From DATLYH01 sp035575035 (lineage in GTDB: Bacteria; Planctomycetota; Planctomycetia; Gemmatales; Gemmataceae), in NCBI GenBank assembly GCA_035575035.1, contig DATLYH010000373.1, positions 1 to 36,774 on the forward strand: DNA of 36,774 bases, read 5' to 3'. The notes beneath the pieces were generated by a model. That model was not told the origin of the DNA, made no database searches, and saw only the letters and a list, made by a program, of their open reading frames with translations. Positions within the stretch are counted from its first letter, which is position 1. The number at the start of each line of letters is the position of its first letter. Shown here piece after piece: positions 1 to 11,741 of the stretch. Both the position numbers and the translations under genes were made by a program.

Positions 1-3920
<3,920 letters not shown>

Positions 3921-3922
<2 letters not shown>

Positions 3923-4012
3923 TCATTGGTCATTCGTCATTGGTCATTCGTCATTGGTCATTCGACTCTTGGTATAGGCATTCCTAGGCGAATGACCAAT
4001 GACGAATGACGA
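3921..4012. repeat. Inverted heptamer array forming a 22-bp hairpin
   Basis: The left arm (about 3921-3964) is a run of 7-bp units of the type TCATTSG; the right arm (3989-4012) is the reverse complement. Positions 3943-3964 and 3989-4010 are perfectly complementary (22 bp) around a 24-nt loop (3965-3988). The array starts at the stop codon of the upstream kinase. Its right arm ends 3 nt before the GGAGGT ribosome-binding site (4015-4020) of the next gene. In RNA this would be a strong hairpin that could end or protect the upstream transcript, or limit access to that site. There is no T-run, so it is not a classical intrinsic terminator. Confidence 0.85.
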
Positions 4013-4026
4013 TTGGAGGTGGTCCG

Positions 4027-4398
4027 ATGGCGGTGCAAGGGTTTGAAAACCTGGAGGTGTACCAACTGTCGGAGCAGCTGGCGGATGGGGTATGGGAAAT
4101 TGTTCTGGGTTGGCAACCATTCGCGCGGGGTAGCGTCGGGGGACAGCTAGTGCGGGCAGCGGACGGGATCGGGAGTAACATCGCGGAAGGGTACGGCCGC
4201 GGTTCCTACCAGGACAACCGCCGCTTCGTGCGGATTGCGCGAGGCTCGTTGTATGAAACCCGGCACTGGCTTCGGCGGGCTTTCAGGCGGCGGTTACTTT
4301 CCGAAGTTCAGGTCGAAGAACTCAAACCGGTCTTCGACAAACTCGGCCCCAAACTCAACGCCTACCTCAAGTCCATAGGACCCCAGCGGGACCAATGA
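4027..4398 (+). CDS. Four-helix-bundle protein (23S rRNA intervening-sequence / S23 / Avd-like family)
   Basis: The ATG at 4027 is preferred to the in-frame ATG at 4006 because GGAGGT (4015-4020) precedes it by 6 nt and the protein then starts MAVQGFENLEVYQLSEQL, as family members do. It has 123 residues, the usual family size, with the typical N-terminal F-x-x-L-x-V-Y and a central IAEGYGRGS motif. Members are small pentameric or decameric helical bundles, found in 23S rRNA intervening sequences, next to diversity-generating retroelements (Avd), and most often as stand-alone genes of unknown role. No reverse transcriptase or variable repeat is visible here. The gene lies between heptamer arrays, and its TGA (4396-4398) is itself inside a heptamer, which suggests a mobile or repeat-borne cassette between two kinase genes. 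Confidence 0.85.
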   Translation: MAVQGFENLEVYQLSEQLADGVWEIVLGWQPFARGSVGGQLVRAADGIGSNIAEGYGRGSYQDNRRFVRIARGSLYETRHWLRRAFRRRLLSEVQVEELKPVFDKLGPKLNAYLKSIGPQRDQ

Positions 4399-4438
4399 CG
4401 AATGACGAATGACGAATGACCAATGACCAATGACCAAT
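4391..4438 (+). repeat. Direct heptamer array (AATGACS units)
   Basis: About six direct copies of the 7-bp unit AATGACS follow one another. The first copy carries the stop codon of the four-helix-bundle gene and a late copy carries the ATG (4430) of the next kinase gene. Because 7 is not a multiple of 3, the array offers ATG and TGA in all three frames. Confidence 0.9.
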
Positions 4439-6574
4439 GATCGCGTCAACATCCTGATCGTTGACGACATCCCCGACAAGCTCCTCTCCTTGCAGGCAGT
4501 CCTGGAGGGGCTGGGGCAGAATATTGTCACTGCCGGGTCGGGGCGGGAGGCGCTGCGCAAGCTCACCGAGCAGGACTTCGCCGTCATCCTGCTCGATGTC
4601 AACATGCCGGACATGGACGGCTTTGAGACCGCCGCCCTGATCCGCCAGCGCAAGAAATTCGCCCACATCCCCATCATCTTCATCACCGCCTACGCCGACG
4701 AGATGCACGCTGCCCGCGGCTACTCGCTGGGGGCAGTCGATTACATCCTTTCGCCGGTTGTGCCGGACGTGCTCCGGACCAAAGTCGGTGTCTTTGTTGA
4801 CCTGCACCGCAAGACGCTGGAAGTGGAGCGGATGGCCGAGGAGCGGATCGCCCTGGCGCGCGAGCAGGCGCTGCGGGCGGCCGCTGAGGAAGCGAGCCGA
4901 CGGCAGGCATTTCTGGCCCGCGCCAGCAATGCCCTGGTTGGCTCGCTGGAGCTGGAAACAACCCAGCGCGACCTGCTCCGCGTGGTGGTGCCGGAGCTGG
5001 CCGACGTTGCCGGCGTCACCCTGGTCGATGAGCCGGAGGCCCCCTGGCGGAGCGAGTTGGCCTGGGTCGCCCCGCCCGATCCCACCGTCCACACCTGCAC
5101 GCTTGAGGGGGATGAGGCACCGCACGACGAACTGCGGGCGGCCCTGGATCAGGCCCTGGCCAGCGGCCGCGCCCAGGTATTGGAGGGGCTGGACGTCGAG
5201 TACCCACCGCCGGTCTGCCGGGAGAAGGACGCCGGACCGGGGCCGCGGTTGCACGCCGCGCTGATCCTCCCCCTGCTGGCCCGTGGCCGGACCCTGGGCG
5301 CACTGACCTTGGCGGTGGGCCCCTCCGGCCGGCGCTACGACGCCGCCGACCTGACTCTGGCCGAGGACCTGGCCGGCCGCGCCGCCATCTCCCTCGACAA
5401 TGCCCGACTGTACCGCAACATCCGCGAGAGCGACCAGCGCAAGAACGAGTTCCTTTCCATGCTGGCGCACGAACTGCGCAACCCGCTCGCCCCCATCCGC
5501 AACGCCGTCCACATCCTCAAAATGCAGGCCGCTGCCGATCCCCGGGTCGAATGGGCCAGCAGCATCATCGACCGCCAGGTGCAGCACATCGTCCGCATGG
5601 TCGATGACCTGCTCGACGTGGCCCGTATCACCCGCGGCAAGATCCAGCTCCAGCTCGGCACCGTGGACATCGCTACCGTGGTCGCTCGGGCCGTCGAAAC
5701 CAGCCGCCCGCTGATCGATGAGCGCAAGCACGAGTTGACCATTACCCTGCCGGCCGACCCGATCTGGGTCAAGGGGGACGCGGCCCGACTGGCCCAGGTG
5801 CTGACCAACCTGCTCAACAACGCCGCCAAGTACACCGAGGAGGGAGGACGGATCTGGCTGACCGCTGAGCGGTCCGGCGGTGACGCGGTGCTGCGGGTCC
5901 GCGACTCCGGCGTCGGCATCCCCCGAGAGTTGCTTCCGAGTGTGTTCGACCTGTTTACCCAGGGGAATCGGTCGCTGGACCGGTCGCAGGGGGGGCTGGG
6001 AATCGGCCTGACGCTGGTGCGGCGACTCGTGGAGCTACACGGCGGCAATGTCCGGGCTGTCAGCGAGGGGCTGGGCAAGGGGAGCGAGTTCATCGTCCGG
6101 CTGCCGGCCTTGCCGCTGCCCGCCGTGCCGGAAGGGGCCGGACCCAGCACCGCCGAGTGCCTCTCGGGCAACGGCAGCTCCTGCCGGGTGCTCCTGGTTG
6201 AGGACAATGCTGATGCGGCCGAGAGCCTGGCGGCCCTGCTGCGGCTCATGGGGCATGAGGTAGATGTGGTGTATGATGGCGCCTCCGCCCTGAAGACCGC
6301 CACCGACTTCCAACCCGACGCCGTGCTGCTGGACATCGGCTTGCCGGGGATGGACGGTTATGAAACGGGCCGGCGGCTGCGGAAGCTGCCCGGCCTGGAG
6401 AAGACGCTGCTAATAGCGGTGACCGGCTATGGCCAACCGGACGACCGGCAACGCTCCCAGGAGGCCGGCTTCGACCACCATCTGATCAAGCCGGTAGACC
6501 TCGGCACTCTCCGCCAGCTCCTCGCGGCCCACGGCCGGCTGTCCCGGCAGCACCTGAACGCCGCTTCTTCCTAA
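4430..6574 (+). CDS. Hybrid histidine kinase: REC-GAF-HisKA-HATPase-REC
   Basis: The protein has 714 residues. An N-terminal receiver (about 6-128) has acidic residues at 12-13 and phosphoacceptor Asp56, but the usual conserved Lys is Ser108 (in DYILSPV). A short coiled linker leads to a GAF-like domain (about 165-325). The HisKA box HELRNPL has His347. The HATPase domain has the N box at 460-468, DSGVGIP at 492-498 and a G-rich lid near 521-527. A C-terminal receiver (about 586-705) is complete, with Asp635 and Lys687. No membrane segment is seen, so it is cytoplasmic and probably takes phosphate or signals from another kinase, perhaps the HAMP kinase upstream. The first codons come from the heptamer array (MTND), no good Shine-Dalgarno site is visible, and no other in-frame start fits. 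Confidence 0.92.
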   Translation: MTNDRVNILIVDDIPDKLLSLQAVLEGLGQNIVTAGSGREALRKLTEQDFAVILLDVNMPDMDGFETAALIRQRKKFAHIPIIFITAYADEMHAARGYSLGAVDYILSPVVPDVLRTKVGVFVDLHRKTLEVERMAEERIALAREQALRAAAEEASRRQAFLARASNALVGSLELETTQRDLLRVVVPELADVAGVTLVDEPEAPWRSELAWVAPPDPTVHTCTLEGDEAPHDELRAALDQALASGRAQVLEGLDVEYPPPVCREKDAGPGPRLHAALILPLLARGRTLGALTLAVGPSGRRYDAADLTLAEDLAGRAAISLDNARLYRNIRESDQRKNEFLSMLAHELRNPLAPIRNAVHILKMQAAADPRVEWASSIIDRQVQHIVRMVDDLLDVARITRGKIQLQLGTVDIATVVARAVETSRPLIDERKHELTITLPADPIWVKGDAARLAQVLTNLLNNAAKYTEEGGRIWLTAERSGGDAVLRVRDSGVGIPRELLPSVFDLFTQGNRSLDRSQGGLGIGLTLVRRLVELHGGNVRAVSEGLGKGSEFIVRLPALPLPAVPEGAGPSTAECLSGNGSSCRVLLVEDNADAAESLAALLRLMGHEVDVVYDGASALKTATDFQPDAVLLDIGLPGMDGYETGRRLRKLPGLEKTLLIAVTGYGQPDDRQRSQEAGFDHHLIKPVDLGTLRQLLAAHGRLSRQHLNAASS

Positions 6575-6593
6575 GCCCCTGCGCTGGCCGGGG

Positions 6594-7244
6594 TCATCTC
6601 TTTTCCTTCTCCGGCGCCACCGGGTTGAGGATAAGGCGCTTGACGGCGAACTTGGCGCAGGCGTACATGCCGAACAGCGACAGGATGACCATCCAGAGGG
6701 TGACCGGCCCGCTGGCCAGGATCCAGAAAACGTCGTCGTCGGCCACCTGCTCGGGCAGGACGAGGCACCAATAAATGTCCAGGCCGATCAACAGGAAGAG
6801 GGCGATCACGCACAGGATGCCGGGCAGCAGCCAGAGGAACTGCTCGCCGGTGGTGGTTTCGACGGTCTTGACCGTCCGGAGATGCTCGCGTGTTTCCAGG
6901 TTGTAGCCGCAGTTGATGCAGATGACGGCGTCGCGCGTCTCCAACTCGAAGGCACAGTGGGGACAGCGCGGCGTCGTGTCGAAGGTGACCAGACGGTAGG
7001 GGTTGGGGTTGTCGTACTCGTCCTCCGTCGGGCCGGGACTACCGGTCTTCGCTGGCTTGATAGGGGAGGTAGGTTTCTTCGGGGCAGCTGCTTTCGGAGA
7101 GGCGGCTGCCTTCTTGGGAGTCGGGGCCCGGACCGTGAATGTGCTGCCGCACTCCTTGCAGCGGACCTTCTTGCCTTCCAGCTCGGCACGGACCCGGAGT
7201 TCCTTACCGCAGTCGGGACAGGCGATTTCGATGATGGCTGGCAT
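6594..7244 (-). CDS. Zinc-ribbon membrane protein, function unknown
   Basis: The start is the ATG near 7244, preceded by GGAGGG with a 9-nt gap; a TTG further upstream would add 32 unlikely residues. The protein has about 216 residues. An N-terminal zinc ribbon has two Cys-x2-Cys knuckles (CPDC and CKEC, residues about 9-28). A Lys/Ala/Pro-rich linker follows, then a second ribbon (CPHC and CINC) and two hydrophobic helices in the C-terminal half, ending in a basic tail. Zinc ribbons of this sort joined to membrane segments are common in planctomycetes. No enzyme motif is visible. It is convergent with the kinase gene to its left, and a repeat-rich gap lies upstream. Confidence 0.8.
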   Translation of the reverse strand: MPAIIEIACPDCGKELRVRAELEGKKVRCKECGSTFTVRAPTPKKAAASPKAAAPKKPTSPIKPAKTGSPGPTEDEYDNPNPYRLVTFDTTPRCPHCAFELETRDAVICINCGYNLETREHLRTVKTVETTTGEQFLWLLPGILCVIALFLLIGLDIYWCLVLPEQVADDDVFWILASGPVTLWMVILSLFGMYACAKFAVKRLILNPVAPEKEKR

Positions 7245-7364
7245 AATCACAATCCCTCCGCCGGCCGGGACGGTCGGCACTGGGAACCGCAGCAGATATG
7301 ATTCTAAATGAGAATCCGTTGGAGGGAAAGTAGCCGGCAATCAGGGTTGGTCGGGGCGAGGGGG

Positions 7365-7472
7365 AAGGAGTGGCGCCCCCTCACCCCTACCCCTCTCCCC
7401 CATAGGGGGCGAGGGGGGAAGGAGTGGCGCCCCCTCACCCCTACCCCTCTCCCCCATAGGGGGCGAGGGGGA
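7365..7472. repeat. 54-bp tandem repeat, two near-perfect copies
   Basis: Copies lie at 7365-7418 and 7419-7472. Each begins AAGGAGTGGCGCC, continues with CCCCTCACCCCTACCCC and ends in a CCCCCATAGGGGG palindrome. Shortened relatives follow at about 7484-7512. The same CCCCTCACCCCTGACCCC core recurs at about 17210-17235, so the family is dispersed. Confidence 0.85.
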
Positions 7473-7519
7473 CTGCTTCTTCGCCCCTGACCCCTCTCCC
7501 ATAGGGGGAGCGTTTCTTC

Positions 7520-7549
7520 TCCCCTCTCCCCCCGTGGGGGGAGAGGGGT
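7520..7549. repeat. G/C-rich perfect hairpin
   Basis: CCCCTCTCCCCCC and its exact reverse complement GGGGGGAGAGGGG (13-bp arms) are separated by about 3 nt. No T-run follows on either strand, so it reads as part of the composite repeat rather than as a classical terminator, though it could stop or pause transcription. Confidence 0.7.
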
Positions 7550-7577
7550 GGGGGTGAGGGGAGCTCGCGGCTCAACG

Positions 7578-7602
7578 TGGCACCGGCTGTCAGCCGGTGC
7601 CA
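7578..7602. repeat. Palindromic element, copy 1 (12-bp arms)
   Basis: TGGCACCGGCTG, one central T, then CAGCCGGTGCCA: perfect 12-bp arms. It begins 6 nt beyond the 3' end (7608) of the downstream minus-strand gene. A second copy with the same left flank (CTCGCG, then CTCAACG) lies at 17259-17283. It probably acts as an RNA hairpin or REP-like element. Confidence 0.85.
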
Positions 7603-7607
7603 TGCAT

Positions 7608-9023
7608 TTACGGACTCGGGCTCAGGGCGATCCGGGTCTGCTCCGCCTCGGTCCGCACGATGGCGTTGCGGCTCTGGGCGAGCCGATCGATCGCCTCCCT
7701 CAGCGACGGCCGCTCGGCGACCTTGGTTGGGTTTTTGGCGTGCAGCTCGGTCAGGCCCTTGAGGGCGCCGACCACGGTCAGGTAAGCGGTGGCCTCGTCG
7801 GGGTCTTCTCGGCCATCGGACCGGCGGAGGCGGTGGACAGCCTTCTGTCCCTCCTCGTCGAGCATTTCCTCCAACATGTCCAGTCGCACCCGGTCGCTGC
7901 CGCGCCGGGCCAGGGCCAGGTTGGCGTTGTACTGGACCCGTACCCCCGGTCGGGAAGTGACCGGCTGAGAATCCGCCGCGATGTTCTCTCGGTTGACCCA
8001 CAGGTGGGCAAGGAGTTCGCTTCCTCGGCCGTCGTCCTGAGTAAGCCGGAAGAGGGCCTGCTCCATGCGCCGGTTCTCGTCCGGGGTGCCTTCCCAGAAG
8101 CCCATTGCGAAGGCCGCCAACTCGCGCAGGAAGGGATCCTGCGGGTCCTCGGCACAGCGGACCAGGACTTCGTCCACGCCCATCGTCTGCGGCCGACCCG
8201 CCTGTCGCGCGGTAAGGAAGTCGAGCGCCGCACGGGCCCAACGGCCGCGGTCGCCGCTGACGGCCGCTTCCCGCTCCAGCCTGTCAAGCACCTCGGCCTG
8301 GCGCTCGGGGGAGAGGCGGTCGAAGCGGCGGAGGTTGTCGCCCAGGTTGGCCAGTGCCCAGACCGCCCGCCGCCGCTGCATGGTCACAAGGATGTTGTCC
8401 TCGGCCGGCTCCCGCCCGGCCAGCTCGATGAGCAGCGGAGCGCCGACAGGCAGCGCAAAGTTCCCCAGGCAAGCGCTGAGGTACAGGGTGTAATTGAGGT
8501 CAGGCTCCAATGCCGTCCACTGGGCCTTCAGCGCCTTCCACTCGGCGTCGTCAGGGGCGCGCTCCAGATCGGGCTCGCCCTGGACCAGTTTGCTCAGCCG
8601 CTCGGCTAGGCGAGGCTGCTTGGCCAGCCGCTCGGCCAGGGCCTTCTCCCCGGCGGCGGTGGCGTCCATCGCCTTGCGGAGCCGCTCGGCCAGGTCAAGG
8701 GCGAAGCGGGGGTCGGAGGCAAGCTGATTGTCGCGCAGCAGCACCTGGGCCAGGTCGGCGGCCCCTCGCCAGCGGACATCGGGGTTGGACTTGTCGAGCT
8801 TGTCGAGAAACTGGGCCGGGCGGCGCGGCCCCCCGAGTCCGCCGAGCACATCGCCGAACAACCAGAGGATGGCGAAGAAGACCAGCGCGATGGCCCCGAC
8901 AATGGCCAGCGGCACCAGAAAGAGTTGAGCGATGAACTTGCCCGACGGCGGCGTTACCGGAGGCAGTCCCTTGGCCGAATGAGGGTCCGAGGCAGAAGAA
9001 TCTTTGGATTGCATGAATGGCAT
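7608..9023 (-). CDS. Membrane-anchored protein with helical-repeat-like domain, function unknown
   Basis: The protein has 471 residues. A polar, Pro-rich N-terminus of about 28 residues leads to one strong hydrophobic helix (about 29-56), followed by a soluble region of about 410 residues. That region is rich in Ala, Leu, Arg and Glu and reads like paired helices of HEAT or Armadillo type (for example AADLAQVLLRD, RRAVWALANLGDNLRR, NANLALARRGS). No catalytic motif is seen. It is best described as a scaffold or interaction protein, with orientation across the membrane unknown. The start at 9023 or 9014 cannot be settled, since neither has a clear ribosome-binding site. The TAA stop lies next to the palindromic element. 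A divergent gene begins 204 nt away. Confidence 0.75.
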   Translation of the reverse strand: MPFMQSKDSSASDPHSAKGLPPVTPPSGKFIAQLFLVPLAIVGAIALVFFAILWLFGDVLGGLGGPRRPAQFLDKLDKSNPDVRWRGAADLAQVLLRDNQLASDPRFALDLAERLRKAMDATAAGEKALAERLAKQPRLAERLSKLVQGEPDLERAPDDAEWKALKAQWTALEPDLNYTLYLSACLGNFALPVGAPLLIELAGREPAEDNILVTMQRRRAVWALANLGDNLRRFDRLSPERQAEVLDRLEREAAVSGDRGRWARAALDFLTARQAGRPQTMGVDEVLVRCAEDPQDPFLRELAAFAMGFWEGTPDENRRMEQALFRLTQDDGRGSELLAHLWVNRENIAADSQPVTSRPGVRVQYNANLALARRGSDRVRLDMLEEMLDEEGQKAVHRLRRSDGREDPDEATAYLTVVGALKGLTELHAKNPTKVAERPSLREAIDRLAQSRNAIVRTEAEQTRIALSPSP

Positions 9024-9226
9024 CTCGCGGATAGAGAGGAAGGGGCGTCCTGAAGTTATGGTAGATGTCCCCCCAGCGCCGTCAAGCCTCTCCGTGTCGC
9101 GTTGCTTCGCGCGGTCCTGGGATCGTTATGCTGCTTCTGTGAGGGATCACGGTTCTGCCCCCCCTGCCGGTTTGCCCAGGGGTACAATAAGTGCATTCGC
9201 CCGACCCCCAACTTCCGGAGGCAGCG

Positions 9227-10093
9227 ATGGCCCACGACACCTTCCGCGCCGGCGACCTGACCGCAGTCATTGGTGACAACAGTGCCGCGGGCGAGCACCG
9301 GGCCGGCTACAACGGCGTCTGGAGCTTGACCCACCGCACCGAGCCGACCAATCTCTTCGTGCCGGCCGTCGCCGGGCTCAACTTCGAACACATCTTCGAC
9401 GGCGACAAGGGCGGCCCCGAGCCAGGCAACAAGGTCTTCTTCGAACCGCGCCACAGCCCGATGACCTTCCGCAAACTGTCCGACACCGAGGCCGAGCTGC
9501 ATCAGCCGCCCACGCCGACCTTTCACCTTGAAAGCTGGACGCGCTTCCGGCTGGTGCCGCCGCACTACCTGGATTTCAGCTTCCGCTGCGTGCCGACCCA
9601 GCACGCCTTCGCCCACGGCTACATCGGGCTGTTCTGGGCCAGCTACATCAACGCCCCGGAGGACAAGAGCATCTACTTCCGCGGCGGCGGGCTCTGGCAA
9701 CAACTCTGCACCCAGCGGCACAACGATGAGAGCACCGTCCGCCACCGCGACGACAAGATGGAATTGAAGTTCAGCCCCGGCTACCGCGATGCCCTGTTCA
9801 AGAACTTCTCTCCCCTGCGCTATGATGAGCCGTTCTACTACGGCCTGTTCCGCCAGCACCTCTTCATCCTGATGTTCGACCGCATCGAGGGAATCCGCTT
9901 CACTCACTCCCCCAGCGGCGGGGGCGTCAACAAGGCCGAGCAGACCAGTAACCCGGCCTGGGACTTTCAATACATTATCCCGCGGTACGAAGTACAGAAG
10001 GAGTACGGCTTCCGCGCCCGGGTGGTTTACCGAGAGCGCTGTAGCCGGGCCGAGGTGCTGCGCGAGCTGGAGGCCTGGCGCCGTTCGCGCTGA
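9227..10093 (+). CDS. Conserved hypothetical protein, soluble
   Basis: The ATG at 9227 is chosen because CGGAGG lies 6 nt upstream; an ATG 36 nt earlier has no such site. The protein has 288 residues and neither signal peptide nor membrane helix. It is rich in aromatic residues and His, with beta-like stretches such as LDFSFRCVP and HLFILMFDRIEGIRF and a Gly-rich SPSGGGVN turn. The composition suggests a beta-sandwich or jelly-roll fold of the kind seen in sugar-binding or hydrolytic proteins, but no catalytic signature is recognised. A TACAAT box at 9183-9188 could be a -10 element. The membrane-protein gene that follows 57 nt later on the same strand may be co-transcribed. Confidence 0.75.
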   Translation: MAHDTFRAGDLTAVIGDNSAAGEHRAGYNGVWSLTHRTEPTNLFVPAVAGLNFEHIFDGDKGGPEPGNKVFFEPRHSPMTFRKLSDTEAELHQPPTPTFHLESWTRFRLVPPHYLDFSFRCVPTQHAFAHGYIGLFWASYINAPEDKSIYFRGGGLWQQLCTQRHNDESTVRHRDDKMELKFSPGYRDALFKNFSPLRYDEPFYYGLFRQHLFILMFDRIEGIRFTHSPSGGGVNKAEQTSNPAWDFQYIIPRYEVQKEYGFRARVVYRERCSRAEVLRELEAWRRSR

Positions 10094-10150
10094 GGCCCTG
10101 TTTGCCGCCTGCGGCTTTGCGCGAAAACCAACCCGAGGAGAACCTTCCCC

Positions 10151-10921
10151 ATGTCTACGCCCCCGAGCGGTCCTGTTCCCACTGGTGTCACTCCTCCCGC
10201 ACCGGCCGGCGCTCCCCTAAGTGCGGTCCCCCCCGGAACCGCCCCGGTCGTGGCGGTCGAGCCGGAGCCGCGGGCCACATTCGGCTGGCGGCCCGGGAGT
10301 GTCCGCGGCATCCTGGCCCTGATGGTGCTGCTCTTGCTCTGGTCTGTGGCCCTGCGCTCCCCGCAGTGGACGAAGGAGCATGAGATCCCCCTAATTTACG
10401 TTTACTTGCAGTACTTGCTGGTGCTGATCATCGCTTACTACTTCCCGCCGTTCGGCAGCCTCAGCACTCGGTCTCGGGGTGACCGGCGCATCATTCGTTT
10501 GTGGCCGGAAATCGTCCCGTGGCTGCTGCTGGTGGGCAGCCTCGGCCTGTGGGCGTGGCTCTACTATACCCAGCGCGAGTATGACTATCCGCCGCGGGTT
10601 TCCTTCAGCCTGCCGTTGTTCGTGCTGGGCGGCTTCGTGATCGGCCACGCTTTGACCTGGCTGTTCAGTCGCATGTCTGGCGGCCAGTTGCCCGCCTGGT
10701 TCCAGGACTTGCAGGCCTGGGTCGCGCTGCTAGGCATGGTAGGGCTGACCGCCGAGCTGCTGGTGCATTTGTTCGTTCTGGAAACCCTGTCCCCTGAGCG
10801 CCGCCGCGAGGTGGTCGCCGCCTTGGTCCAATGGGAGGGCCTGCTGGCCGCGCTGGTCGCCTTCTACTTCGGCGCTCGGACCGAGACGCCGCGCATCCTC
10901 ACCACCGGCGCTTCCGCCTGA
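10151..10921 (+). CDS. Polytopic membrane protein, function unknown
   Basis: The start is supported by GAGGAGA at 10136-10142. The protein has 256 residues. A disordered Pro/Ala-rich N-terminus of about 48 residues is followed by six likely transmembrane helices (near 52-68, 82-99, 117-136, 148-168, 187-209 and 225-243). The loops are short and no binding or catalytic motif stands out. No family was recognised. It ends 14 nt before the 3' end of the convergent DUF4149 gene, and the tight spacing leaves no room for a separate terminator. Confidence 0.75.
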   Translation: MSTPPSGPVPTGVTPPAPAGAPLSAVPPGTAPVVAVEPEPRATFGWRPGSVRGILALMVLLLLWSVALRSPQWTKEHEIPLIYVYLQYLLVLIIAYYFPPFGSLSTRSRGDRRIIRLWPEIVPWLLLVGSLGLWAWLYYTQREYDYPPRVSFSLPLFVLGGFVIGHALTWLFSRMSGGQLPAWFQDLQAWVALLGMVGLTAELLVHLFVLETLSPERRREVVAALVQWEGLLAALVAFYFGARTETPRILTTGASA

Positions 10922-10934
10922 TCGGATGACGTGG

Positions 10935-11651
10935 TCAGGGCACAGGGCCGGCGGGTAACGCCGCGCCGCTGTCCGGAGATGTCCCAGCCCCGCCGGACCG
11001 TTCGAAACGTGGGGCCGTCGGCCCGGCGGCCGGTGCCACCGCCGCAGGCAGCTGCGCCGCCAGGGCCATTGCCGCTGTCACCAGCACCACCGTGATCAGG
11101 TTGACGATCAGGCTGTAGCCGTGCCACTTGCCGAACTCGGCGCGGGCCGCGTCGGCCGCCCGGATCGCCTCGGGACTCGGTTGGAGGGCTTGCAACACGG
11201 CGTCGCTGGCCTGGCTGCGCACCTGCCGCAGCTCGCTGACCTTGTGCTCCATCCACCAGCCGACCGCCACGCCGACCAGGCCCAGCGCCACCAGTCCGAC
11301 GCGCACCTGATGGATTGTCCCCCACGGCAGCCACGCCAGGGCGGTAAGCAAGGCCACAGCGCCGCAGGCCAGCTGGAGGGCGTAATACCAGGTGAAGAGC
11401 GGACTGACCGCCTCACCTGCGACCCGGCTCCCCTGTTCCTTGCGGAGCGGATCGGGGAAGTGCTTGCTCGGCGGAGATCGGTCAAGCTCGGCCGGCAGCG
11501 GGAACCAGTAGGGACGCTCCCCGGCCGGCCGCGCGCTCAGTGACTCGAACGTGCCGAACAGCGACAGACCGACGACGAAACTGAAGAAGACAGCCATGCC
11601 GAACCACAGGCCGACGGCCAGGACATGGATGACCTTGGTGAGGAGCAGCAT
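10935..11651 (-). CDS. DUF4149 / TMEM205-like membrane protein
   Basis: The ATG at 11651 is preferred: GGAGGT lies 8 nt upstream and the protein then opens directly with a hydrophobic helix (MLLLTKVIHVLAVGLWFGM). It has 238 residues and about four transmembrane helices (near 5-33, 85-108, 113-133 and 175-198), with a long loop after the first helix. The opening L-H-x-L-A-x-G-x-W-F-G-x pattern and the four-helix plan match DUF4149/TMEM205. The C-terminal 45 residues are low complexity (Ala/Pro). It is the last gene of the minus-strand LPS run, 90 nt after the GT4 gene, so it may be co-transcribed, but the family has no established LPS role. Confidence 0.75.
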   Translation of the reverse strand: MLLLTKVIHVLAVGLWFGMAVFFSFVVGLSLFGTFESLSARPAGERPYWFPLPAELDRSPPSKHFPDPLRKEQGSRVAGEAVSPLFTWYYALQLACGAVALLTALAWLPWGTIHQVRVGLVALGLVGVAVGWWMEHKVSELRQVRSQASDAVLQALQPSPEAIRAADAARAEFGKWHGYSLIVNLITVVLVTAAMALAAQLPAAVAPAAGPTAPRFERSGGAGTSPDSGAALPAGPVP

Positions 11652-11741
11652 GGCGGGGACCTCCGGCAGGCTCTGGCAATGATTGTCCGGCGTCGGCAGA
11701 GCGGGCGTCAAGGCGAAACGCCGCCGAGCCGCCCCGCCGGT

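Larger units (their letters stand above)
7245..7607. repeat. Repeat-filled intergenic region
   Basis: This 363-bp gap between two minus-strand genes holds no credible gene. It consists mainly of GC-rich repeats: the 54-bp tandem (7365-7472), two diverged partial units, a long G/C hairpin (7520-7549) and the GTGGCACCGGCTG palindrome (7578-7602). Reading frames across it give low-complexity peptides such as LTPTPLPHRGRG that mirror the repeat. Confidence 0.8.

Noticed and set aside
4027..4398. Diversity-generating retroelement (Avd accessory gene)
   Set aside because: No reverse transcriptase, template repeat or variable repeat in the surrounding sequence.
4367..5731. 454-codon minus-strand open frame
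   Set aside because: Antisense to the second hybrid kinase; composition is typical of high-GC shadow frames.
7308..7490. Small frame encoding LTPTPLPHRGRG twice
   Set aside because: Direct translation of the 54-bp repeat (54 = 18 codons); low complexity, no start signal.
7365..7602. CRISPR array
   Set aside because: The repeats are adjacent or overlapping without unique spacers of constant length, and no cas gene is near.
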